NCBI GenBank assembly: GCA_038323835.1
Contig: JBBQHI010000016.1
Location: 1 to 64,000 of the forward strand
DNA length: 64,000 nt
Direction of reading: 5' to 3'
Origin: JACVRW01 sp038323835
GTDB taxonomy: Bacteria > Actinomycetota > Thermoleophilia > Solirubrobacterales > Thermoleophilaceae
In this document: piece after piece, positions 57,996-64,000 of the stretch
Layout of the letters: each line of letters starts with the position of its first letter
Numbering within the stretch: position 1 is the first letter of the stretch
Made by a program: the position numbers and the translations under genes
Notes under the pieces: generated by a model
Told to the model about the DNA's origin: nothing
The model's input: the letters and a program-made list of their open reading frames with translations, nothing else
The model's database searches: none

Positions 57996-59090
57996 GTGAC
58001 CCGCCTCGGCCCGATCAACCATGCCTTCGGGCGAGGTACCCCCTTCAGCGTGGGGCTGGAGGAAGAGCTGCTGCTGGTGAATGCCGGCGACCTGGCCCTG
58101 TCACACACCGCGGCCGAGGTGGTGCCGCGGCTCGGCCTCCCGCCGGAGCGGGCCGGGCACGAGGCTTTCCTGGCCGAGCTGGAGCTGCGCTCGGAGCCGG
58201 CGGAGACGCCCGGCCGGGCGGCGGGGCAGCTGGACGAGGGCCGGGCCGCGGCGCGCGGCACCGGGGCCACGCTGCTCGCCGTGGGCCTGCACCCGTCGGG
58301 CCGGTTCGGGGACGTGGAGCTCACCGACGCGCCGCGCTACGAGCGCGTGGGCGAGGAGATGCGAGGCCTTATCCGGCGCACGCCCGAGTGCGCCCTCCAC
58401 GTGCACGTGGGCATCCCGGGCGCCGACGAGGCGTGCGCGGCCCTCACCGCCCTGCGCGAGCGCCTGCCGCTGCTCGAGGGGCTGGCCGCGTCCTCGCCCT
58501 TCTGGTTCGGCCTGGACTCGGGTCTGGCCAGCGCCCGCTCGGCGCTGGTGCGCGGGTATCCCGGGCGCGGCGCGCCACCGCCGCTGCGCGTGTGGGCCGA
58601 GTACGTCGAAGAGCTGGAGGCCGTGGCGCGGGGCGGAGGGCCCAGCGACGCCGACGGGACGATGGTCTGGTGGGACGTGCGGCTCCAGCCGCGGCTGGGC
58701 ACGGTGGAGATGCGCGAGCTGGACGTTCAGTCGCGGCTCGACGACGCTGCGGGGATCGCTGCACTCGTCAGCGCCATCGTGCGGCGCGGGGTGGAGGAGC
58801 CGCTCGAGCACCCGGCGGCCGGCCAGGCCGTGGCCTGGTCCTGGTTCAGCGCCTCACGCGACGGGCTGGACGCCCGGATCCTTCACGGCGACCGGCTGAT
58901 GCCGTTGCGTGAAGCCACGCGGCAGCTCCTGGACGACTTGGAAAGCCAGGCCCCGGAGCTGGAGGCGGTGGAGCGGATACTGCGGGAGGGCAACGGGGCC
59001 ATGCGCCAGCGCGCAGCCTTCGCGCGCGGGGGCATGACCGGGTTGCTGGAGTCGATTGCGGACGAGACGGCACGCCCGCTGGGCGCCTGA
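57996..59090 (+). CDS. GCS2-family carboxylate-amine ligase (YbdK-like)
   Basis: 364 residues. Glutamate-cysteine ligase type 2 fold: FSVGLEEELLLVN at the N-terminus, HVHVGIPGADEA, WWDVRLQPRLGTVEMRELDVQ. YbdK-type proteins ligate glutamate to an amine with ATP; in actinobacteria relatives include EgtA-like and other gamma-glutamyl ligases. GTG start at 57996, 49 bases after the aldo/keto reductase. Confidence 0.88.
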   Translation: MTRLGPINHAFGRGTPFSVGLEEELLLVNAGDLALSHTAAEVVPRLGLPPERAGHEAFLAELELRSEPAETPGRAAGQLDEGRAAARGTGATLLAVGLHPSGRFGDVELTDAPRYERVGEEMRGLIRRTPECALHVHVGIPGADEACAALTALRERLPLLEGLAASSPFWFGLDSGLASARSALVRGYPGRGAPPPLRVWAEYVEELEAVARGGGPSDADGTMVWWDVRLQPRLGTVEMRELDVQSRLDDAAGIAALVSAIVRRGVEEPLEHPAAGQAVAWSWFSASRDGLDARILHGDRLMPLREATRQLLDDLESQAPELEAVERILREGNGAMRQRAAFARGGMTGLLESIADETARPLGA

Positions 59091-59093
59091 TTG

Positions 59094-59142
59094 CATGGCT
59101 GCGGTGCTCGCCCGATCACCTATCGGGCTCCGCTCCTAGCCG
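59094..59142 (+). repeat. Dispersed hairpin repeat, copy 7
   Basis: CATGGCTGCGGTGCTCG then GCCCGAT ... ATCGGGC (59110-59128); one stem base is changed (loop CACCT). Starts three bases after the GCS2 ligase stop and lies between convergent genes. Confidence 0.85.
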
Positions 59143-59153
59143 CCCAGGCGGGA

Positions 59154-60020
59154 TTACGCCGCGTCGCGCAGGGCGGCCACGGCCTCTTCGCGCGCAAGGC
59201 GCTTGAGGGCGCGGCCCTCGAGCTGGCGCACGCGCTCGCTCGAGAGCCCGAGGCGCCGACCGGTCTCGCGTAGCGCGACCGGCTGCTCCTCATTCAGTCC
59301 GAACCGGAGCGCGATCACGTTGCGCTCCACCTCGGGGAGGGTGTCCACGGCCGCACGGAGGCTCTCGTTCGCCATCTCGTTGGCCACCTCGTCGTCGACG
59401 CTGGGACCGTCACCGGCCACCAGATCTCCTAGGGCGGTGTCGCCGTCCTCGCCGACGCCCTGATCGAGGCTCGCCGGCCCGCGGTCCGCGCGCCGGATGT
59501 CAGCCACCTCGTCGAGCGGAAGCTCGACGTGCGCGGCGATCTCTTCCTCGGTGGGCGAGCGGCCCAGATCGGCCGCCAGCTTGCGCTCGGCGTCCGCGAT
59601 CTTGCGGGCTCGGGCCACGATGTGAACCGGAAGGCGCACGGTTCGGCCGGAGTTGGCCAGGCCGCGGCCGATCGCCTGGCGGATCCAGAGCGTGCCGTAT
59701 GTGGAGAACTTGAAGCCCTTGCGCCAGTCGAACTTCTCGACCGCGCGGATCAGGCCCAGCATGCCCTCCTGAATCAGGTCGGTGAGGGGCAGACCCTGCC
59801 CCTGGTACTTGCGTGCCACGGAGATGACCAGCCGCAGGTTTGCGTTGACCATGCGGTCCTTGGCGGCGAGATCGCCCTTTTCAATGCGCTTGGCCAGCTC
59901 GATCTCCTCCGCTGCTGTGAGCAGCGGATAGCGACGCGCTTCGTTGAAAAAGAGCTGCAGAGAGTCCTCAAGCAGCTCAGGTGGAGTGGGTGCACTCCGG
60001 GTAACAGTTGCTTCAGCCAT
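59154..60020 (-). CDS. RNA polymerase sigma factor, sigma-70 group 2 (primary-like)
   Basis: 288 residues. No region 1.1. Region 1.2 about 16-45; region 2 with NLRLVISVARKYQGQGLPLTDLIQEGMLGLIRAVEKFD (split: RLVISVAR, DLIQEGMLGL) and promoter-melting FKFSTYGTLWIRQAI; region 3 about 135-205; region 4 with NVIALRFGL and GLSSERVRQLEGRALKRL. Closely resembles RpoD-type sigma factors without the N-terminal extension, so probably a stationary-phase or stress sigma factor. Divergent from doxX. Confidence 0.95.
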   Translation of the reverse strand: MAEATVTRSAPTPPELLEDSLQLFFNEARRYPLLTAAEEIELAKRIEKGDLAAKDRMVNANLRLVISVARKYQGQGLPLTDLIQEGMLGLIRAVEKFDWRKGFKFSTYGTLWIRQAIGRGLANSGRTVRLPVHIVARARKIADAERKLAADLGRSPTEEEIAAHVELPLDEVADIRRADRGPASLDQGVGEDGDTALGDLVAGDGPSVDDEVANEMANESLRAAVDTLPEVERNVIALRFGLNEEQPVALRETGRRLGLSSERVRQLEGRALKRLAREEAVAALRDAA

Positions 60021-60042
60021 TAACCACGCTTCGGTTAGATAG

Positions 60043-60064
60043 TTCGATTGCTATCGAAAGTATA
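60043..60064 (-). promoter_or_regulatory. Promoter/leader elements of the sigma factor gene
   Basis: On the minus strand TATACT (60064-60059) is a good -10; the -35 region is poor. Immediately downstream TTCGAT-N4-ATCGAA (60043-60058) is a perfect inverted repeat covering the expected transcription start, so it could be an operator or the first hairpin of the mRNA. Confidence 0.4.
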
Positions 60065-60120
60065 GCGACTCTGTTCGACGCCCGTCTTGCGCCCTCCTGC
60101 CCGGGAGCGCAGAGAAATAT

Positions 60121-60147
60121 TTGCGTGCGCAACGACCTCGGTAAACT
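60121..60147 (+). promoter_or_regulatory. Promoter candidate and palindrome upstream of doxX
   Basis: TTGCG-TG-CGCAA (60121-60132) is an inverted repeat overlapping a TTGCGT -35-like box, with TAAACT (60142-60147) as -10. Spacing (15) is short, so assignment is tentative. Confidence 0.3.
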
Positions 60148-60185
60148 TAGCATCAGCTGGTTACCAATCGTAAGGAGGTGGCGCG

Positions 60186-60704
60186 GTGGCCATCGGTCTA
60201 CTTGCTCTACATGTATTCGTCGGACTGCTCTTCGTGGGTCACGGCGCGCAGAAACTTTTCGGCCTCTTTGGCGGCCATGGGATCGAGGGGACTGCCGGTT
60301 TCATGGATTCCATGGGCCTGCGGCCGGGTCGCGTGCACGCGATTCTTGGCGGATCCGCGGAGTTCTTCGGCGGCCTTCTGCTGGCGCTGGGGCTCCTGGT
60401 GCCGGTGGCAGCTGCCCTCCTGATCGCCACGATGGTCACGGCCGCGCTGACCGCGCATCGCGGACAGGGGATCTGGGCGACCGGTAACGGCATCGAACTG
60501 CCCCTGGTCTACGGCCTGATCGCATTTGCGCTCGCCGGAGTGGGCGCCGGAGACGTGTCGCTCGACTCCGCGCTCGGACTCGACCTAACCGGAACCGGTT
60601 GGGCGCTGGCCGCTCTCGGCGCCGGTGTGGTGGGCGGTCTCGGGGCGATCGCCTCGGGCCGGCTCGTGGGCCACGGCTCGGGCGTGCATGCCCAGGGCGC
60701 CTAG
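60186..60704 (+). CDS. DoxX-family membrane protein
   Basis: 172 residues with four main helices plus an extra C-terminal helix. LLFVGHGAQKLFGLFGGHG, GGSAEFFGGLLLALGLLVPVAA and the region around GIWATGNGIELPLVYGL are DoxX hallmarks. Family members occur with thiosulfate:quinone reductase or oxidative-stress functions; the role is unknown. An ideal AAGGAGGTG site (60172-60180) precedes GTG 60186, implying strong translation. Confidence 0.9.
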   Translation: MAIGLLALHVFVGLLFVGHGAQKLFGLFGGHGIEGTAGFMDSMGLRPGRVHAILGGSAEFFGGLLLALGLLVPVAAALLIATMVTAALTAHRGQGIWATGNGIELPLVYGLIAFALAGVGAGDVSLDSALGLDLTGTGWALAALGAGVVGGLGAIASGRLVGHGSGVHAQGA

Positions 60705-60777
60705 GCAGACTCTGCGGGCCTCCGGCTTCGGCCGGGGCCCGTGCCGTTTCGGGGGCAGCGCGCTACGGTCAGGCGCC

Positions 60778-61779
60778 ATGAGCGATACGCCCGCCATCGA
60801 GACGTCCGGCCTCGTCAGAGAGTTCAAGAAGGGCCCCCGAGCGGTGGATGGAATCGACATTCAGGTCGCGCCCGGCGAGGTGTACGGGTTCCTCGGGCCG
60901 AACGGGGCGGGGAAGTCCACCACCGTGCACATGCTCACCACGCTGCTGCCGCCCACGGCGGGGACCGCGCGGGTGGCGGGACACGACGTGGTGGAGGACG
61001 GCCCGGCGGTTCGCGCGGCGATCGGCGCCGCACTCCAGGAGGCCGCCCTCGACCCCTTCCTGACCGGACGGGACCACATGAAGCTCCAGACCGCACTGCA
61101 CGGCCTGCCCCGGGCGGAACGGGTGAGCCGCTCCAACGAGCTGCTCGAGCGCGTGGGGTTGATGGAGGCCGCCGACCGCAAGGTGCGTGGTTACTCCGGT
61201 GGCATGAAGCGTCGCCTGGACCTCGCCCTGGCGCTCGTTCACGGACCGCGGATCCTGTTCCTGGACGAGCCCACCACGGGCCTCGACCCGCAGAGCCGCT
61301 CGGCGCTGTGGAACGAGGTTCAGCGCCTGGCCACCGACGACGGGGTCACGGTCTTCCTCACCACCCAGTACCTGGAGGAGGCCGACGTGCTGGCGGACCG
61401 GATCGGCATCATCGACCAGGGACGGATCGTGGCCGAGGGCACGCCGGAGGAGCTCAAGGCGGAGATCGGGCGCCCGAGCCTCGAGGTGATCCCGGCGGAG
61501 CCCGGTGACCTCTCCCGGATGCGCGAGGTGCTGGCCCGCTTCGGCGAGTCCGTGCCCGCCTCGCCCAAGGGCGCGGGGGTGAGGCTCTCGGGCGGTGACG
61601 CTCAGCTGGCCGACGTGGTCCGGGCCCTCGACGCCGAGGACGTGCGCATGGGTCACCTCCAGCTCCACTCGCCCACCCTCGACGACGTGTTCCTGGCCAA
61701 GACCGGCCGCCACCTCGAGGGTGCCGGCGACGGGGACGACTCGGCGGAGCCGGAGACGGCTGACCCGGTGGCCGCGTGA
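60778..61779 (+). CDS. ABC-2 exporter ATPase (DrrA-like)
   Basis: 333 residues. Walker A GPNGAGKST, Q-loop, signature YSGGMKRRLDLA, Walker B ILFLDEPTTGLDPQ and a C-terminal DrrA-type domain (to about 310) plus an acidic tail. Works with the two downstream permeases; the daunorubicin-resistance-like group exports drugs, lipids or glycoconjugates. Overlaps the first permease by four bases. Confidence 0.93.
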   Translation: MSDTPAIETSGLVREFKKGPRAVDGIDIQVAPGEVYGFLGPNGAGKSTTVHMLTTLLPPTAGTARVAGHDVVEDGPAVRAAIGAALQEAALDPFLTGRDHMKLQTALHGLPRAERVSRSNELLERVGLMEAADRKVRGYSGGMKRRLDLALALVHGPRILFLDEPTTGLDPQSRSALWNEVQRLATDDGVTVFLTTQYLEEADVLADRIGIIDQGRIVAEGTPEELKAEIGRPSLEVIPAEPGDLSRMREVLARFGESVPASPKGAGVRLSGGDAQLADVVRALDAEDVRMGHLQLHSPTLDDVFLAKTGRHLEGAGDGDDSAEPETADPVAA

Positions 61780-62555
61780 AGTCCGACCTGGTTCTCCAGG
61801 TAGGGACGCTTGCCCGGCGCTCGGTGCTTCGCACCCTGCGCCAGCCGGCGATGGTGGTGCCCGCTCTCTTCTTCCCGCTTCTGCTCCTGGCCGTGAACAG
61901 CGGCGGTCTCCAGAACGCCACCAAGATCCCCGGCTTCCCCGCGCCCCGCTATCTCGACTTCGTGCTCGCCGTGTGCTTCGTGCAGGGCGGCCTCTTCGCG
62001 GCCAACAGCGCGGGCACCAACGTGGCCAGCGACGTGGAGACGGGCTTCCTCAACCGCCTGTCCCTCACGCCGCTTCGGCGCACGGCGCTGCTCGTTGGCC
62101 AGCTCGCGGGGGTGCTGGCGCTCGGCGCCATCCAGGCCACCACCTTCCTGGTGGTGGGGCTGATCGCCGGGGCGAGCATCCAGTCGGGCGTGGCCGGCGC
62201 GTTCGTGATCGCGGCGCTGGCGCTTCTCATCTCGCTCGGCTTCGGCAGCATCGGCGCCTTCGTCGCCCTCCGGACCGGCTCCGGAGAGGCGGTGCAGGGC
62301 ATCTTCCCGCTGATGTTCGCCGCGCTGTTCCTGTCCTCGATGGCGCTTCCGCGGAACCTGATCCAGCAGGACTGGTTCCGCACCGTGGCCACGTGGAACC
62401 CGGTCTCGTACATCCTCGAGGGCATCCGCTCGCTGGTGATCACCGGCTGGGACGGGAAGGCCCTGGCCTACGGGTTCGGCTCGGCCGCGGCGATCGCGGT
62501 GGTCGCCCTCGTGGCGGCGTCCTCGGCGCTGCGCACCCAGATGGCGCGCACATGA
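61776..62555 (+). CDS. ABC-2 type permease, first subunit
   Basis: 259 residues, six helices. N-terminal amphipathic segment (RRSVLRTLRQPAMVVPALFFPLLLL) and the conserved ABC-2 loop FLNRLSLTPLRRTALLVGQL and LPRNLIQQDWFRTVATWNPVSYILEG. ATGA/GTGA-type couplings on both sides place it in one operon with the ATPase and the second permease. Confidence 0.9.
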   Translation: MKSDLVLQVGTLARRSVLRTLRQPAMVVPALFFPLLLLAVNSGGLQNATKIPGFPAPRYLDFVLAVCFVQGGLFAANSAGTNVASDVETGFLNRLSLTPLRRTALLVGQLAGVLALGAIQATTFLVVGLIAGASIQSGVAGAFVIAALALLISLGFGSIGAFVALRTGSGEAVQGIFPLMFAALFLSSMALPRNLIQQDWFRTVATWNPVSYILEGIRSLVITGWDGKALAYGFGSAAAIAVVALVAASSALRTQMART

Positions 62556-63328
62556 GGCTCGGCGGCCTCATTCAGGTGGGGCGTGCCGTGGGCTGGCGCT
62601 CCGTGCACAACTACTTCACCAACCCGGCCATCCTCCTCCCCGGCCTGCTCTTCCCGCTCTTCTTCTTCACCGCCTTCGCCGGCGGGCTCTCGCGCGTGGG
62701 CTCGATTCCCGGGTTCGAGTACGGGTCGAACTACACCGCCTTCGTCTACGGCTTCGTGCTGCTCCAGGCGTCGGCCTTCGGAGGCGTGTTCACCGGCTTC
62801 TCGATCGCCCGCGACTTCGAGTCCGGCTTCGCGCGCCGGCTGCTGCTGGCCGCGCCCCGGCACGGCGGCATCGTGGCCGGCTACTGGGTGGCCGCCGTCG
62901 CCCGAGCCGTGACCACGATCGTGGTGATCACCGCCGTGGCGCTGATCACGGGGATGACGGTGGTGGGTGGAGGATTGGACCTGCTCGGCCTCTACACGCT
63001 GGCACTGCTCGTGAACCTGGGGGCGATGCTCTTCGGCAGCGGCGTGGCCATGCGGCTGCGCACCATGCAGGCCGCTCCCGCGATGCAGGTGCCGGTGTTC
63101 CTGCTGCTCTTCCTGGCCCCGGTCTGGCTGCCCTACGAACTGCTCACCGGCTGGGTGCACGCGGCGGCCTCACTGAACCCGGTGACCCGCTTCCTCGAGA
63201 CCGAGCGCAGCTTCCTGGCCGGCGATCCGACGCAGGTCCTGCTGGCCTTCGCCGTCGCGATCGGTCTGGCTCTCGTGGCCCTGCTCTGGGCACGCGGGGG
63301 CCTGCGCAGCGCCGAACGCGCAGCCTGA
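62552..63328 (+). CDS. ABC-2 type permease, second subunit
   Basis: 258 residues, six helices, from ATG 62552 overlapping the previous stop. Same architecture as its neighbour (FARRLLLAAPRHGGIVAGYW, YELLTGWVHAAASLNPVTRFLE). The pair probably forms a heterodimer with the ATPase as an exporter. Confidence 0.9.
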   Translation: MRLGGLIQVGRAVGWRSVHNYFTNPAILLPGLLFPLFFFTAFAGGLSRVGSIPGFEYGSNYTAFVYGFVLLQASAFGGVFTGFSIARDFESGFARRLLLAAPRHGGIVAGYWVAAVARAVTTIVVITAVALITGMTVVGGGLDLLGLYTLALLVNLGAMLFGSGVAMRLRTMQAAPAMQVPVFLLLFLAPVWLPYELLTGWVHAAASLNPVTRFLETERSFLAGDPTQVLLAFAVAIGLALVALLWARGGLRSAERAA

Positions 63329-63351
63329 TCTCAGGGATGTAGTCTGGGGCC

Positions 63352-63780
63352 ATGGCCGACGAGGTAAATGAAGTCGTGGAGGGCGAGGGCTACGCCGTCG
63401 CGAACGTGGACGGCCTGGGCGACGGTCCGGGCTTTCGCAAGGTGCGCCGCGAGCTGGGGGTGACCGCCTTCGGCGTCAACGCCATCGAGATCCCGGTGGG
63501 GATCGAGACCGGCCGCCACTTCCACGACGAGCAGGAGGAGCTCTACTTCGTGCACCGCGGCACGCTGGAGTTCATGTTCGGGGACGGCACGAGCCGGGTG
63601 CTCGGTCCCGGCGGCCTGGCCCGGGTGGATGCCGCCACCGTGCGGAAGATCAAGAACGTGGGCGACGAGCCCGCGCTCTACCTGATCACCGGCGGCAAGG
63701 ACGGCTACGTCGGTCGCGACGGACGCGTGCCCGAGGGCGACGAGTCCGCCCGCGTGCAGGTCTCCGACCCGCAGGGCTGA
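63352..63780 (+). CDS. Cupin-domain protein
   Basis: 142 residues, single cupin barrel. Motif 1 GIETGRHFHDEQEELYFVHRGTLEF has the metal ligands His-x-His-like FHDEQEE and Glu; motif 2 is GPGGLARVDAATVRKIKNVGD. Possibly a sugar- or metal-binding regulator or small enzyme. 23 bases after the exporter operon, so perhaps its last gene. Confidence 0.88.
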   Translation: MADEVNEVVEGEGYAVANVDGLGDGPGFRKVRRELGVTAFGVNAIEIPVGIETGRHFHDEQEELYFVHRGTLEFMFGDGTSRVLGPGGLARVDAATVRKIKNVGDEPALYLITGGKDGYVGRDGRVPEGDESARVQVSDPQG

Positions 63781-63840
63781 GCCGGTGACCCGGACCACGG
63801 GGTAGCGATGGCGGCGGGCGGGTAAGGGACTCCCGAGAGC

Positions 63841-64000
63841 GTGGACCGGGACCGGAAGCGCAGTACCGGATGGACCGAGCGACTACCGCCGCTGGTCCGG
63901 CAGCTGCGCGACCCGCTAGGACTCGGCAAGGCGTCGCGCTCGCGCCGATCGAGCACGCTCCGGCCCCGGATTGCCGACGCGGACACCGAGGTCCGCTCCG
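63841..64000 (+). CDS. Start of an unidentified gene, cut by the window end
   Basis: From GTG 63841 the frame stays open to the last base (about 53 codons). The sequence begins DRDRKRSTGWTERLPPLVRQ and is very basic and Pro/Arg-rich, like the cytoplasmic N-terminal tail of a larger protein. No family recognised; an AAGGGA site is 12 bases upstream. Confidence 0.4.
   Translation, partial: MDRDRKRSTGWTERLPPLVRQLRDPLGLGKASRSRRSSTLRPRIADADTEVRS

Overview
The window is 64 kb of very GC-rich bacterial DNA with dense, mostly overlapping genes, many GTG starts and short ATGA/GTGA couplings. Gene content (SecA, prfB, ssrA/smpB, FtsEX, fused PabAB, fused indolepyruvate ferredoxin oxidoreductase, PspC/LiaF-type stress module, DUF2237, F420-type PPOX proteins) fits an actinobacterium, most likely of the Thermoleophilia/Solirubrobacterales type. 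That placement is inference; no rRNA or tRNA gene is visible to confirm it.

Layout. 0-2.2 kb: the end of a normal S-adenosylhomocysteine hydrolase followed by a short-form paralogue whose catalytic Lys and Asp-Asn are replaced. 2.3-9.4 kb: membrane protein, GNAT, a GAF/GGDEF/HD-GYP c-di-GMP protein, UDP-sugar pyrophosphorylase, CtaG, ComF and a ribosome hibernation factor. 9.4-13.4 kb: secA and prfB; prfB carries the classical +1 programmed frameshift. 13.4-23.9 kb: an accessory stretch full of damage (enoyl-CoA hydratase with a shifted start, PHP/PolX-like protein and thioredoxin-reductase-like protein truncated against each other, split MMPL transporter, frameshifted DUF4188 gene, alpha/beta-hydrolase tail, MITE-like repeat). 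23.9-29.8 kb: ftsH, nadC, nadA, a secreted protein, and a RibD-C-type reductase flanked by direct repeats.

29.9-35.9 kb is one tight operon, ftsE-ftsX-ctp-rnr-secreted protein-smpB; with ssrA at 48.7 kb it supplies division, proteolysis and trans-translation functions. 36-42 kb: pabC and pabAB (p-aminobenzoate for folate) surround a three-gene GNAT / acyl carrier protein / AMP-ligase cassette that looks like a small uncharacterised acyl-transfer pathway. 42-48.7 kb: GT-C glycosyltransferase, an envelope-stress two-component module with PspC/LiaF partners, a site-2-type protease and OsmC. 49-59 kb: MarR-GNAT fusion, VOC protein, 5'-3' exonuclease, and an amino-acid catabolic locus (FadR-type regulator, Leu/Val-type dehydrogenase, IorAB fusion) with a good divergent promoter/operator region, then an aldo/keto reductase and a GCS2 ligase. 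59-64 kb: a primary-like sigma factor, DoxX, an ABC-2 exporter, a cupin and the start of an unidentified gene.

Two dispersed repeat families run through the window: seven copies of a ~45-bp hairpin repeat (stem GCCCGATC/GATCGGGC), mostly sitting directly after stop codons, and two copies of a TA-flanked MITE-like element whose insertion point forms a TAG stop codon in both cases.
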